Assembly: GCF_001593605.1 (NCBI RefSeq) | Contig: NZ_CP012836.1 | Location: 3,724,501-3,788,500 of the forward strand | DNA from: Algoriphagus sanaruensis | GTDB lineage: Bacteria; Bacteroidota; Bacteroidia; Cytophagales; Cyclobacteriaceae | Reading direction: 5' to 3' | Length of the DNA: 64,000 nt | Part shown: positions 25,677 through 35,640 of the stretch, one piece after another | Position numbering within the stretch: the first letter of the stretch is position 1 | Layout: every line of letters begins with the position of its first letter | Notes under the pieces: generated by a model | The model's input: the letters and a program-made list of their open reading frames with translations, nothing else | What the model was told of the DNA's origin: nothing | Databases searched by the model: none | Made by a program: the position numbers and the translations under genes

Positions 25677-26762
25677 ATGAATTTTTGCCTTTTTCCTAAA
25701 AACACACTAAATGTCCTCTTTGCTACCATTTTGCTCATAGCAAGCGGCTGTTCTAAAAATGTCACCATGACCCGACTGGTACCCGCTCCAGTCACTGTAC
25801 CTAGCCATGTACAGAAAATAGTTTTGGTAGATCGAACCAAGCCTCAAAGCGAAGGCCTGGCCATTATAGAAGGGATCATCACCGGTGAGCTCCCATTTGA
25901 GGTTCGCAATGCCGTACAAGCCACCCTCTCCTCCCTTCAAATGAGTCTCAATTCCTCCCCGAGATTTCAAATCGTGAGAGCCACCGAGCGCCTTCCGGGT
26001 GGAATTTTCGGACAGATGTTTCCCAATCCTCTGGATTGGTACACGGTGGAGCAACTTGCCAATCGATACGATGCGGATGCGGTCTTGACCTTGGAAAATT
26101 TCAGCTCAGATTTCGTAGTTACGGATCAACAGCGCTTAATCAAAAAGACAGTGACTGAAGGAAAAACCTCCCGACAAATCGAGGTTCAGGGCTGGTATGT
26201 GGAAGGCGTAGCCAATGTCAGTGCAGGATTCCGTCTATATGACCCTAAAGATCGGAATATTGTAGATCAGCAGCGATTTGAGAAGAAAAATCTCTGGTCA
26301 GCAGAGGGAGAAACCAAAGCACAAGCTTTGGCGCTTTTGATCACTAAAGCCGACGCTGCAAGAGCAGTGGGAGAAATGGCAGGTGCAGGTTATGCCAGCA
26401 AAATTGCTCCGATGTATGCAGAGATCAACCGCGGCTTTTTCCCAAAATCCAAAACCGATCCGGCAGTGGCTCAAGGGGCCCGGCTCGCTGAAGTAGATCA
26501 ATGGGAGCAGGCAATCCAAACTTGGCAAGCGGCCTTGCCAGGAGCTGATGAGGAAAGCGGGGGAATGCTGGCTTACAACATCGCGGTAGGCTATGAAGTA
26601 TTGGGGGCTTTGGAACTCGCAAAGGAGTGGGCAGGCCGTGCTTACACGGATTTTGGACTTAAAAAAGGTAGAACCTATACCCGAACTTTGAACGGCCTGC
26701 TACAGCAACAGGCCCTACTCGATCAGCAGATGGAAAGAGAAAGCCGTCTAGATCAAGATTAA
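25677..26762 (+). CDS. Lipoprotein of unknown function (DUF6340-like)
   Basis: A protein of about 361 residues starting at the ATG at 25677 (MNFCLFPKN), with a lipobox at Cys25 (ASGC). The N-terminal half resembles lipoproteins that act as stress or assembly factors (IVLVDRTKP..., DADAVLTLENFSSDFVV). The C-terminal part has TPR-like helices (WEQAIQTWQAALPGA..., YNIAVGYEVLGALELAKEWAGRAY). I recall the DUF6340 family for proteins of this kind in Bacteroidota but could not check it. It is probably anchored in the outer membrane. Confidence 0.75.
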   Translation: MNFCLFPKNTLNVLFATILLIASGCSKNVTMTRLVPAPVTVPSHVQKIVLVDRTKPQSEGLAIIEGIITGELPFEVRNAVQATLSSLQMSLNSSPRFQIVRATERLPGGIFGQMFPNPLDWYTVEQLANRYDADAVLTLENFSSDFVVTDQQRLIKKTVTEGKTSRQIEVQGWYVEGVANVSAGFRLYDPKDRNIVDQQRFEKKNLWSAEGETKAQALALLITKADAARAVGEMAGAGYASKIAPMYAEINRGFFPKSKTDPAVAQGARLAEVDQWEQAIQTWQAALPGADEESGGMLAYNIAVGYEVLGALELAKEWAGRAYTDFGLKKGRTYTRTLNGLLQQQALLDQQMERESRLDQD

Positions 26763-26842
26763 TTTACTTTGGAAAATTGAATAGAGAGGGAATCAATATG
26801 GAATTCCATTGACGATCACCTCCCAAATCCTGCTTTATCCAC

Positions 26843-26874
26843 TCGCGGGGAAGGTCATCTGACTTTCCCCGCGA
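26843..26874. repeat. Strong GC-rich hairpin between the lipoprotein and BNR genes
   Basis: A 14-bp inverted repeat, TCGCGGGGAAGGTC and GACTTTCCCCGCGA with a 4-nt loop and one G-T pair. The following sequence, TTGTTTAT, has only a weak T-run. It may be a terminator for the gene ending at 26762 or a structured leader of the gene at 26909. Confidence 0.6.
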
Positions 26875-26908
26875 TTGTTTATATTCCATCCTGAACAAAG
26901 AAAACCAC

Positions 26909-29416
26909 ATGCAAAAATCCACCTACCTTATTTTGGCTGCTGCAGGATTGATTTCCTTCAGTACACTCGCCCAAGACATCAAGCCCACCTCAGAAAAAGG
27001 GTTTCAGGAATCGATAGAAAAGCACAAATCAATGCTTGCGTCCTCCCCTCTTAAGGAATTTAAAGCCCGAAATGTAGGTCCTACCAATATGTCAGGCCGA
27101 ATCGTTGACATCGAAGTTGCTAACAACCAAAATACGTTTTACGTGGCTGCAGCTTCAGGAGGAGTCTGGAAAACGGAGGACAACGGACAGTCATTTACCC
27201 CAATTTTTGATCATCAGGGTGCGCTTGGAATGGGCGCGATAGCACTTTCCCCTTCGGACAATAACGTACTCTGGGTCGGCACAGGTGAAGACAACTCCAG
27301 CCGATCCACATACGCAGGAAGTGGAGTCTATAAATCTACTGACGGAGGAAAATCCTGGGAACACATGGGACTTATCCATTCCCAGCACATTGGTCAAATT
27401 TTGATTCATCCTACCAATCCGAATGTGGTCTGGGTGGGTTCTATGGGTGGACTTTATTCCAAAAACAAAGAGCGAGGAATCTTCAAAACTACCGATGGAG
27501 GAAAGACTTGGAAAAAGGTTTTAAATATCGATGACAACACTGGCATCATCGACATGCAGCTCCATCCTACCAATCCAGATATCCTTTTAGCTGCAAGTTG
27601 GGAGCGATTCAGACAAGCCCATGACTTTATCGGAAATGGAAAAGGTTCGGCGATCTGGAGATCCGAAGACGGAGGGAATACTTGGAAGAAAGCCGTTGAA
27701 GGCTTCCCTCAGGATGAATTTGTGGGACGAATTGGATTTGACTTTTCGAAAAGCAATCCCAATGTAGTCTATGCCCTCCTCGATAATCAGGGTAAATCCG
27801 ATAAACCTGCGCCAGAACCCAGAAGACGCGGTAATCAACAGCAGGAAGAGAATCCACTGAAGCTCGAGGATTTTAAGGAAATGAGCCTAGACCAAGCTTT
27901 GGCTTTAGAAGACAAGCGCTTGGAGACTTTCCTACGCAGAAATCAATTTTCAACCAAGTACACACCAACCGAACTTAAGCGTCAGCTCAAAACTGGAAAA
28001 ATTACCACTAACCAGATCGCTAACTACCTAGGAGGGGCTGTCGACGCGAATGCTGCGATGTTTGGAGCACCGATCAAAGGTGCAGAGGTCTATCGGTCAG
28101 AAGATTCCGGCAAAACCTGGAAACTAGTATCAGAATCAGATATCCGTCAACTTTACAATACCTATGGTTATTATTTTGGCGAAATCCGGGTCAGTACTTC
28201 TGACGAAAATGAAGTATTCGTTTTAGGAGTCCCATTGATGGTATCGCGAGATGGAGGAAAAAACTTTGCTTCAACAGATTCAATAGGAGACCCACATTCT
28301 GATCACCAATCCATGTGGATCAATCCAAACGACAGTAAGCATATATTGCTTGGAAATGACGGAGGCTTGTACCGAAGCTACGGAGGAGGCTCGAGATGGG
28401 ATCATTTAAACACACAAATGCCAATTTCTCAATTCTACTCCATCATGGTAGATAACGCTACTCCCTACAACATTTACGGCGGAATGCAGGATAACGGAGT
28501 TTGGTACGGAAAATCCACCAATAAACCAGAAGATCGATGGGAGCCACTATTTGGTGGTGATGGAATGGTCGTAGCGGTAGACACCCGAAACAACGACATT
28601 GTTTATACGGGCTCTCAATTTGGCAACTATGCTAGAATCAATAAAGCAACAGGTGAAAGACGTCGAATTACCCCAGGTCACGATATCGGAAATGCACCTA
28701 ATCGCTGGAATTGGAGAACACCGGCCGAACTTAGCTACCACAATCAGGACATTGTATATATGGGTTCGCAATATGTCTATCAATCCCTCGATCAAGGCAA
28801 TACTTGGACTACCATTTCACCTGACTTGACCAAAAACCAAAAGAGCGGAAATGTTCCTTTTGCAACACTTACGGTAGTAGAAGAATCACCTTTAGAATTT
28901 GGGACACTATACGCAGGAACTGATGATGGCAATGTCTGGATCACCCGAAACAATGGAGGAAATTGGGCAAGCCTCAATGCCGGATTACCGCAAGATCGAT
29001 GGGTGAGCAGTATTTCTCCTTCCAAATTCAAAGAGGGTAGAGTCTATATCACCTTGAATGGCTACCGATATGATGAATTTAACACCTATGTGTACATGAG
29101 TGAGGATTATGGCAAAACTTGGGTATCCATCAAATCCAATCTCCCTGAAGAAGCGGCCAACATTATCATCGAAGATCCAAAAATGCCTAACATTCTTTAT
29201 TTAGGAACAGACCATGGATTGTATGTAAGTATTGATGAAGGAAAAAACTGGACTCTTTTTCAAGGGGAAATTCCAAATGTAGCCATCTATGACATGGTCA
29301 TCCAAGAGCGTGAAAACCATCTGGTAATCGGTACTCACGGTCGAAGTGTCTATGTCGTCGATCTCAAGCAAATCCACGATTGGGCTAATCCAAGCCCAAA
29401 AGTGATGGAAAAATAA
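26909..29416 (+). CDS. Exported BNR/VPS10-type beta-propeller protein ('glycosyl hydrolase')
   Basis: An 835-residue secreted protein. The signal peptide ends near STLAQ (residue about 22). The rest is a series of sialidase/sortilin-type BNR repeats with the SxDGGxxW Asp-box pattern (for example TEDNGQSFTPI, STDGGKSWEHM, TTDGGKTWKKV, SEDGGNTWKKA, SEDSGKTWKLV, SEDYGKTWVSI, SIDEGKNWTLF), forming one or two propellers. Databases often label such proteins glycosyl hydrolase, but no catalytic residues are evident, and a binding or peptidase-associated role is equally possible. Residues 295-385 form an insertion rich in charged residues. Confidence 0.85.
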   Translation: MQKSTYLILAAAGLISFSTLAQDIKPTSEKGFQESIEKHKSMLASSPLKEFKARNVGPTNMSGRIVDIEVANNQNTFYVAAASGGVWKTEDNGQSFTPIFDHQGALGMGAIALSPSDNNVLWVGTGEDNSSRSTYAGSGVYKSTDGGKSWEHMGLIHSQHIGQILIHPTNPNVVWVGSMGGLYSKNKERGIFKTTDGGKTWKKVLNIDDNTGIIDMQLHPTNPDILLAASWERFRQAHDFIGNGKGSAIWRSEDGGNTWKKAVEGFPQDEFVGRIGFDFSKSNPNVVYALLDNQGKSDKPAPEPRRRGNQQQEENPLKLEDFKEMSLDQALALEDKRLETFLRRNQFSTKYTPTELKRQLKTGKITTNQIANYLGGAVDANAAMFGAPIKGAEVYRSEDSGKTWKLVSESDIRQLYNTYGYYFGEIRVSTSDENEVFVLGVPLMVSRDGGKNFASTDSIGDPHSDHQSMWINPNDSKHILLGNDGGLYRSYGGGSRWDHLNTQMPISQFYSIMVDNATPYNIYGGMQDNGVWYGKSTNKPEDRWEPLFGGDGMVVAVDTRNNDIVYTGSQFGNYARINKATGERRRITPGHDIGNAPNRWNWRTPAELSYHNQDIVYMGSQYVYQSLDQGNTWTTISPDLTKNQKSGNVPFATLTVVEESPLEFGTLYAGTDDGNVWITRNNGGNWASLNAGLPQDRWVSSISPSKFKEGRVYITLNGYRYDEFNTYVYMSEDYGKTWVSIKSNLPEEAANIIIEDPKMPNILYLGTDHGLYVSIDEGKNWTLFQGEIPNVAIYDMVIQERENHLVIGTHGRSVYVVDLKQIHDWANPSPKVMEK

Positions 29417-29437
29417 GTTAACCGCTTGAACCAAAAA

Positions 29438-29467
29438 AGCCCTCTGAATGTCGAATTCAGAGGGCTT
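29438..29467. terminator. Bidirectional terminator between convergent genes
   Basis: A 12-bp stem, AGCCCTCTGAAT with ATTCAGAGGGCT, is flanked by an A-run and a T-run. It can serve both the gene ending at 29416 and the one ending at 29486. Confidence 0.9.
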
Positions 29468-29485
29468 TTTTTGCTACAGTAGTTG

Positions 29486-30064
29486 TTAGAAAATTTTAAA
29501 TCCAACAGAGAGGACCCATTGGTTGATTCGGTTGTCGGTCTGGAAGCTACTGATATTGTCTGTCCATTTACTCAAGCCTCCTTCATACTTAGCATCTACA
29601 GATAAGTTTCCCAAATCAAGCCCAAGACCAGCCTGATAACCCAAGGTAGCCTCCTTAAATTTTGCCTCTCCTAAGGTGTTCCCTGCATCTTTGAGCTTAG
29701 AGTCAATATTCAAACTTGCGATAGGTCCCGCTTGAAGTCTAAAAATTTTAAAAAAACGAACCCCCATCATCACTGGAATATCCAATCGGTTGAATTCAGC
29801 GCTTATCTGATTTTGGTCACTCAAAAACTTGCCTGAAGTCTGGGTAAACAAAACTTCTGGTTGGACAAAAAAGCCTGCGCCACCAATTCTCCCATAAACA
29901 CCTAAATGATAGCCAGTTTGTGCGCCTTGAGGAACGAATTGATTACTTTTAAAGTCTAGTTCGGTACTACTTAAACCTGCTTTGATTCCAAAGCCACTAT
30001 TTTGAGAATAAGCCAAAGAGACCATCCCAAAAATCAAGAAAGCGGAGAAGATTAGTTTTTTCAT
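29486..30064 (-). CDS. Outer-membrane beta-barrel protein (porin family)
   Basis: A 192-residue protein with signal peptide MKKLIFSAFLIFGMVSLAYSQ, GFGIKAGLSSTEL and the PRT-family outer-membrane barrel pattern, ending in SVGFKIF. Function is unknown. It is the second small barrel in the window and is not closely similar to the one at 10319. The gene is monocistronic. Confidence 0.8.
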   Translation of the reverse strand: MKKLIFSAFLIFGMVSLAYSQNSGFGIKAGLSSTELDFKSNQFVPQGAQTGYHLGVYGRIGGAGFFVQPEVLFTQTSGKFLSDQNQISAEFNRLDIPVMMGVRFFKIFRLQAGPIASLNIDSKLKDAGNTLGEAKFKEATLGYQAGLGLDLGNLSVDAKYEGGLSKWTDNISSFQTDNRINQWVLSVGFKIF

Positions 30065-30117
30065 GGTGAAGAATTTTGTTTAGCTTTCCTCACCCTAGGC
30101 AATTCCTTTGCCAAGTT

Positions 30118-30477
30118 TTACGCAACAGCTAGTCGAGCTAAATCTACTAATTGATAAAAGTCTTGCGTCTTTGAAACGAGATGATGGAAATCATCGCTTA
30201 CTTCTTTACGGAATTTTTCAAGGTCTCCAGAAGTAAAGCCTATCACAGGAATTTGTGAAATATGATGGCTTTCCTTGATATAGGACACTAACTCTATCCC
30301 ATTCATTTCAGGCATAATGATATCCGTTAGAATCACCTGAAAACTGGAGTCTATCTCCAAAATACGTAGCGCTTCTTTCCCATTTTTAGCAACACATACA
30401 TCAGCAAAATGTTGCTCAAAAATCCTTTTCAAGATCATTAAATGGATAGAATCATCGTCTACAAGGAGAACCTTCAT
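30118..30477 (-). CDS. Stand-alone response-regulator receiver protein
   Basis: A 119-residue CheY-like single-domain protein. The acidic pocket VDDD (residues 6-9) and the phospho-acceptor Asp52 in LTDIIMPEMNG are present, with Thr in the FTSG segment and Lys (VSKTQD) at the conserved position. There is no output domain and no neighbouring histidine kinase, so it is probably a phosphorelay intermediate or protein-binding switch. It is monocistronic. Confidence 0.9.
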   Translation of the reverse strand: MKVLLVDDDSIHLMILKRIFEQHFADVCVAKNGKEALRILEIDSSFQVILTDIIMPEMNGIELVSYIKESHHISQIPVIGFTSGDLEKFRKEVSDDFHHLVSKTQDFYQLVDLARLAVA

Positions 30478-30564
30478 TTTTTTATGAAAAACTTTTTCAA
30501 GTATATGAATTACTTTTTTAATATCAAAACCTGCAAATGCTAGGGCTAAACCTATTCATAAAAA

Positions 30565-30596
30565 AAGCTGCTTAGAATAAATCCTAAGCAGCTTAC
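30565..30596 (-). terminator. Terminator of the SNF transporter gene
   Basis: An 11-bp stem, AAGCTGCTTAG with CTAAGCAGCTT, followed on the minus strand by TTTTTTT. Confidence 0.88.
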
Positions 30597-30618
30597 TTTA
30601 AGTATCTGATTTAAGTTT

Positions 30619-32004
30619 TTACGCAGCTTGAGGAGCTCCAAAAAGACCAATCATATTAAGGATCAATAGAATAATAATAATTGGACAAACCCACTTGATA
30701 AAGAATATCCAACCCGTGCGAAGTCCACCTTTAAACCCTGGAGCTCCTAAGGCTAATTCATCTGCATAGTCAGAGATTTTTTGAGCCCAACCTGTATATA
30801 AGGCCAGCATCAAACAAATAAGAATTACAGCAAATGTTCCAAAGATGAAGTCCATTGCTCCGAAGAATCCAACTAGTTCATTGCTTAAGAAATTGAAGCG
30901 GATTTCTGCAAAGAAATTCCCTTCGATAGAAGAAAGAGCTGAAGGAATAGACAAGATCATTGCTGCTATGCCTACTGTCCAAGTTGCTTTTTTACGATTC
31001 CACTTACGATCATCAATCAAATAAGCAACTGGAACTTCAAGCATTGAAATCGTAGACGTTAATGCCGCCACCATCAATAGAATGAAGAACAATCCTCCAA
31101 TAATATTACCTCCTGGCATGGCATCAAAAACCTTTGGAAGCACATCAAAAACCAATGCTGGACCTGCTGCTGGATCTTTACCTGGCAACAAAGCAAATAA
31201 TGCAGGGAATACCATCAGACCACCTAATAAGGCAACGGCTGTGTCCATACCCGCAATCCAGCCAGAAGACTGGATAATGTTAGATTTTTTATCCAAATAG
31301 GAACCAAACGTAATCATCAATCCCCATCCTACAGACATGGAGAAAAATGCCTGTCCTAGAGCTTGTAGAATTACAGTTCCATTAATTTTTGAAAAGTCAG
31401 GATTTAAATAATAATCAATCCCAGCGCTAGCTCCTTCTAAGGTTACTGATCGTCCAGCAATGAATAAGATAATTATGAACAATACAGGCATCAAAAACTT
31501 AGCTGCCTTTTCAATTCCACCTGACACACCACCTAATACGATTAGGATAGTCATCAAAATAAAAATGAAAGTAAGTGGGATTACATAAAGTGGAGTCTGA
31601 ACAAACTCCTCAAAATCAATCGGAATATTGATTATTTCTGTAAAAATATAGCCTACAGTCCAGCCTGCGATTACAGAATAATAGCTGAATACGAAAAAGC
31701 AGACCATCACGCAAAGTACCCCGGCCAACTGCCAGAATTTATTACCTCCTGTATCACGGATGGCGCCAATTGGGTTCTTTCCTGATCTTCTTCCTAGTGC
31801 AATCTCATTGAATAATAGTGGAAGTCCCACCAACAACACACAAAGAATGTAGACAAAGACGAACGCTCCGCCTCCGTTTTCTCCGGTCAAATAGGGGAAT
31901 CTCCAAATATTTCCGAGTCCGACGGCAGAACCTGCTGCTGCCATAATAAAGCCAAGACTGGATCCAAACTGACCTCTTTCGTCAGTATTAGCGCTTGCTG
32001 CCAT
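30619..32004 (-). CDS. Sodium-dependent transporter, NSS/SNF (SLC6) family
   Basis: A 461-residue inner-membrane protein with 11-12 membrane segments. The N-terminus has the SNF signature GSAVGLGNIWRFPYLTGENGG (near residue 25), including the sodium-binding AVGLGNIWRFP of helix 1. Homologues such as LeuT and TnaT import amino acids with sodium; the substrate is not readable. It is monocistronic, with its own terminator. Confidence 0.93.
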   Translation of the reverse strand: MAASANTDERGQFGSSLGFIMAAAGSAVGLGNIWRFPYLTGENGGGAFVFVYILCVLLVGLPLLFNEIALGRRSGKNPIGAIRDTGGNKFWQLAGVLCVMVCFFVFSYYSVIAGWTVGYIFTEIINIPIDFEEFVQTPLYVIPLTFIFILMTILIVLGGVSGGIEKAAKFLMPVLFIIILFIAGRSVTLEGASAGIDYYLNPDFSKINGTVILQALGQAFFSMSVGWGLMITFGSYLDKKSNIIQSSGWIAGMDTAVALLGGLMVFPALFALLPGKDPAAGPALVFDVLPKVFDAMPGGNIIGGLFFILLMVAALTSTISMLEVPVAYLIDDRKWNRKKATWTVGIAAMILSIPSALSSIEGNFFAEIRFNFLSNELVGFFGAMDFIFGTFAVILICLMLALYTGWAQKISDYADELALGAPGFKGGLRTGWIFFIKWVCPIIIILLILNMIGLFGAPQAA

Positions 32005-32043
32005 AGATAATGCTAAAGTTAAATTGAGGGTATAAGGTGCTTT

Positions 32044-32967
32044 TTAAGAGCTGGCTAAGATAATTTGTTTTGCCAAAATACCAATTCCCGCTTGGAAAGT
32101 TTTGGGTTCATATCCAAGCTGTTTTCGGGCTTTATCGATAATAAACCCGGTTTTCAGGGGACGTTTTGCGGGCTGAGTAAATCGTGAGGAATCAGTTCTT
32201 TTAATCAAGCTTTTATCCAACCCAAAATAATCGGCAGTCTGGATCGCCATTTGAAATGGCGTCAATAATTCTCCTCCAGAAATATTAAAAACTCCAGTTG
32301 CTTTTTTTTGCGCAATTAAAACACAACCCGCAGCTAGATCTTCTGCCAAAGTTGGCGTTCGAACTTGATCATCCACCACTTGGATTTCCTTACCCTGCTC
32401 CAGTGAAGATTTCACCCATAAAATAATATTAGATCGAGTCAAATCTTGCGCCATTCCATACACCAAACCTGTCCTCACAATAGCCCATTTTAAGGCTGAT
32501 TCCTTTACTAAATTCTCAGCTTCAAGTTTAGTCTCACCATAGTAATTGACCGGATGGGGCGTTGAATCCTCTAGATATGGATCTTTCCCATCCAATCCAG
32601 AAAAAATAAAATCTGTGGACACGAAAACAAAAAGAGAATCCGCTTTCTCAGAAGCAGAAATTAAATTTTGAGTGGCCACCACATTAGCCTTGAAGCATGC
32701 CTCTTGATTGAGTTCACATTCATCCACATGGGTCATAGCCGCACCATGAATAAGGATATCTGGAGAAATTAGACCAATAACTTCATCAACTTGCTTTTCG
32801 CCCTCAATATTTAACTCAACATATTGAAATCCTGTATTTTCAATTCGGCATTTCCCCCTACCTGTGGCAATCACCTCAAACTCATCTAGGTCAACAAGTT
32901 GTTGTACCAGTTTTTGACCCAAAAGCCCATTTGAGCCTGTCACCAAGACCTTTGGTTTAGTTTTCAT
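32044..32967 (-). CDS. NAD(P)-dependent sugar-nucleotide reductase, RmlD-like SDR
   Basis: A protein of about 307 residues starting at the ATG at 32967 (MKTKPKVLVTG). The extended-SDR Rossmann motif TGSNGLLGQ, the catalytic YxxxK (NYYGETKLEAE) and VSTDFIFSG place it in the RmlD substrate-binding family (dTDP-4-dehydrorhamnose reductase-like). No other rml genes are here, so the substrate is open. Its start overlaps the cyclophilin gene by 11 bp. It is the last gene of the large minus-strand operon. Confidence 0.85.
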   Translation of the reverse strand: MKTKPKVLVTGSNGLLGQKLVQQLVDLDEFEVIATGRGKCRIENTGFQYVELNIEGEKQVDEVIGLISPDILIHGAAMTHVDECELNQEACFKANVVATQNLISASEKADSLFVFVSTDFIFSGLDGKDPYLEDSTPHPVNYYGETKLEAENLVKESALKWAIVRTGLVYGMAQDLTRSNIILWVKSSLEQGKEIQVVDDQVRTPTLAEDLAAGCVLIAQKKATGVFNISGGELLTPFQMAIQTADYFGLDKSLIKRTDSSRFTQPAKRPLKTGFIIDKARKQLGYEPKTFQAGIGILAKQIILASS

Positions 32968-33802
32968 CTGGGTATACATAGCCAAATTCTTTTTCGATTT
33001 TTTTTCTCGAGACTTTTTCCACTTTGACGTTCATGTAAACTGGATCAATAGGGATCTCACTTTTTGTAGATTCAGCCGCTATTTTATCAACAACATCCAA
33101 TCCGGAAAGTACTTGACCGAAAACTGTGTATTCAAAGTCCAAATGTGGTGCACCGCCAATTTCTGCGTAGGCTTTAATTTGGGAGGGTGTATAGTCTTTT
33201 GTCAATTTTATCTTCAAGGTTTCAGCGATTTCATCTCGCTTTGAAAGAAGCAAGTTCGTTAAACTATCAAACTTCTGCTCTTCATAAAGCCTTGCATATT
33301 CTTTTTTAAGCTCCTGAGCAGAACCAAGCTGCATGTATTGAAATACAGCTTTTTGCAATTTGGAAAAATCAGTCGTCAATTCTAGCTCTTCATATTTTCG
33401 ACCATGAACGATATAAAATTGTGATCCACTGCTTCGCTTTTGGGGATTAATATTATCCCCTTGTCTCGCCGCAGCTATCATGCCTTTCAGGTGAACATAT
33501 TTAGAACTAATCTCGGCTGGAAGAGTGGGCCACTCCTGCGCAGGCAGTCCCTCCTTTCCAAAAACATCTCCACCTTGAACCATAAAATCTTTGATCACCC
33601 GATGAAACATGGTAGAGTCAAATCTCCCAGCTTCTGCCAAGGCAAGAAAATTACTTTTATGCTCAGGAGCCGAATCAAAAAGAATGGCTTTGATATCGCC
33701 ATGTCTTGTACTGATCGTAATCAGATAATCCTTGTCCTTTCCACAAGCCCAAGTACTAAGTAATATTAGACCGACTAAAAGAATGCTTGTCCAGAATTTC
33801 AT
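32957..33802 (-). CDS. Peptidyl-prolyl cis-trans isomerase, cyclophilin type, lipoprotein
   Basis: A 281-residue cyclophilin. The lipobox at Cys20 (STWAC) anchors it in the envelope. Family motifs are FHRVIKDFMVQGGD, GSQFYIVHG and FGQVLSGLDVVDKI. A helical insertion (about residues 130-205) splits the cyclophilin core. It probably assists folding of periplasmic or outer-membrane proteins. Its ATG overlaps the hemC stop (ATGA, 4 bp). Confidence 0.92.
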   Translation of the reverse strand: MKFWTSILLVGLILLSTWACGKDKDYLITISTRHGDIKAILFDSAPEHKSNFLALAEAGRFDSTMFHRVIKDFMVQGGDVFGKEGLPAQEWPTLPAEISSKYVHLKGMIAAARQGDNINPQKRSSGSQFYIVHGRKYEELELTTDFSKLQKAVFQYMQLGSAQELKKEYARLYEEQKFDSLTNLLLSKRDEIAETLKIKLTKDYTPSQIKAYAEIGGAPHLDFEYTVFGQVLSGLDVVDKIAAESTKSEIPIDPVYMNVKVEKVSRKKIEKEFGYVYPDEN

Positions 33803-34734
33803 TTCGATTGTGCTTTGATTTTCTCTAAAATTTCTTTGCCTCCCGCTTTTAAAACCTTGGCAGCCAATTCCTCCCCGATCTTCTCAGGATTATTTTTATC
33901 ACCACTTACCTCAAAGACAATTCTTTTTTCCCCATCAAGGCTAACGATTCCTCCATTAAGTTTCAAGGTTTCATGTTCAAGGCTAGCCATAGCAAAAACG
34001 GGAATACTACATCCTCCCTCCAAAACTCGAAGAAAGGCTCGCTCAGCTTTCAGTCTCGCTTCTGTTTCAGAATGATTGCAGGCTGAAATAATTTTAGCCT
34101 TCAAGTCAGTATCTAGTGTTTTCGCAGATTCAATCGCTACGGAGCCTTGTCCCACTGCAGGGGTAAATTCCTCCAGATTCAAGTATTCAACAATCATCTC
34201 ATCGTATCCCATTCGATGAACACCGGCATAGGCTAACAATAAGGCATCACAGAGACCTTCATCCATTTTCCGAATTCGAGTCTGAAGATTCCCTCTTATG
34301 TCTACTGTTTTTACATGGGGATAGAAATGCTTTAAAGTAGCTATCCTTCGGGTCGAAGAAGTCCCAAGCACAAAAGACTGAGAGGAATCTTTGATCGATA
34401 AGTTTGAGTTCCTCGAAAGGAGTATATCATTCTCCTTCTCTCTTTCGGTAAAAGCAATAATCTCAAATTGGTCCCCAAGATTGGATTGCATATCCTTGGC
34501 AGAATGGACGGCAATGTCAATCCTTCCATCGATCAATTGATCCTCAAGCTCTTGGGTAAACACACCTTTGGAACCAATCTTTGAAATGGAAACATCCAAA
34601 ACCTGATCTCCCCTGGTATCAATCAAAACAATTTCAGTCTGAAGACCTGCTTGCTGTAAAAGACTTTCCACATGATATGCCTGCCAGAGTGCAAGCTTAC
34701 TTCCACGGGTTCCTATTTTTATTGGCCTATTCAT
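33799..34734 (-). CDS. hemC: Hydroxymethylbilane synthase (porphobilinogen deaminase)
   Basis: A 311-residue enzyme of heme synthesis that joins four porphobilinogens into hydroxymethylbilane in the cytosol. The N-terminus IGTRGSKLALWQA, the AVHSAKDM segment and the dipyrromethane-cofactor cysteine Cys242 (EGGCSIPV) are present. It abuts rimK upstream with no gap and overlaps the cyclophilin gene by 4 bp. hemE lies 26 kb away, so heme genes are scattered. Confidence 0.95.
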   Translation of the reverse strand: MNRPIKIGTRGSKLALWQAYHVESLLQQAGLQTEIVLIDTRGDQVLDVSISKIGSKGVFTQELEDQLIDGRIDIAVHSAKDMQSNLGDQFEIIAFTEREKENDILLSRNSNLSIKDSSQSFVLGTSSTRRIATLKHFYPHVKTVDIRGNLQTRIRKMDEGLCDALLLAYAGVHRMGYDEMIVEYLNLEEFTPAVGQGSVAIESAKTLDTDLKAKIISACNHSETEARLKAERAFLRVLEGGCSIPVFAMASLEHETLKLNGGIVSLDGEKRIVFEVSGDKNNPEKIGEELAAKVLKAGGKEILEKIKAQSK

Positions 34735-35640
34735 TTAATGTTTTTCTCGTTTGGAAGATTTTTTAGAAACTCCTTCTTCCACAAATTTGATTATTTCTCC
34801 TGCTATGTTGATTCCTGTGGCAGATTCAATGCCCTCTAAACCAGGCGAACTATTTACTTCCAAAATCAAAGGACCACGATCCGACTGAAGCATATCAACT
34901 CCAGCCACATCTAATCCAAGCGCCTTGGCTGCATTTAGTGCAGCCTGCTTTTCGATTCGGCTCAGTTTAATAACCGTAGCTACTCCTCCACGATGAAGGT
35001 TTGAACGAAACTCACCTTCAGCGCCCTGTCGTTTCATGGCTCCTACCACTTTTCCATTGACCACAAAAGCTCGGATATCTGCACCTTTTGCTTCTTTGAC
35101 AAATTCCTGAACTATAATTCTGGCTTTTAAGCCATGAAATGCCTCCACTACAGATTGAGCCGCTTTCTTGGTCTCTGCGAGAACAACTCCTAGGCCTTGG
35201 GTACCTTCTAATAGTTTGACGATAACAGGGGCTCCTCCCACCTGCTCGATCAGCATCTTTTCTCCACCTTTTGAAAAATTGGTAAAGGCCGTCTTGGGCA
35301 TCCCCAATCCATTTTTTGATAAAATTTGCAGGCTTCTCAATTTATCCCTACTTCGTACTATTGCTTGGGAAGTAACTACTGAAAAAGCTCCCATCAATTC
35401 GAATTGACGGACTACTGCGGTGCCATAAAAAGTAACAGACGCACCAATTCTAGGAATAATCGCATCAACTCCCTCTAGTGTTTTCCCTTGATAAATTATC
35501 GAAGGGCCATTTTGCTCAATAATCAAGTCACAAAGACTATGATCCACAATAATAGCCTCATGGCCGGCTTTCTGAGCCTCTTCCAAAAGCCTTTTGGTGG
35601 AGTAGAGCCTTGGATTCCGGGATAGGATTGCAATTTTCAT
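34735..35640 (-). CDS. rimK: RimK-type ATP-grasp glutamate ligase
   Basis: A 301-residue ATP-grasp ligase. E. coli RimK adds glutamates to the C-terminus of ribosomal protein S6. The ATP-grasp features [18 protein letters not shown], the [15 protein letters not shown] strand and the metal-binding [15 protein letters not shown] are present. The overlapping upstream gene is a RimB-type protease, matching the Rim ribosome-modification system. Some relatives instead modify other proteins or make small peptides. Confidence 0.93.
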   Translation of the reverse strand: MKIAILSRNPRLYSTKRLLEEAQKAGHEAIIVDHSLCDLIIEQNGPSIIYQGKTLEGVDAIIPRIGASVTFYGTAVVRQFELMGAFSVVTSQAIVRSRDKLRSLQILSKNGLGMPKTAFTNFSKGGEKMLIEQVGGAPVIVKLLEGTQGLGVVLAETKKAAQSVVEAFHGLKARIIVQEFVKEAKGADIRAFVVNGKVVGAMKRQGAEGEFRSNLHRGGVATVIKLSRIEKQAALNAAKALGLDVAGVDMLQSDRGPLILEVNSSPGLEGIESATGINIAGEIIKFVEEGVSKKSSKREKH

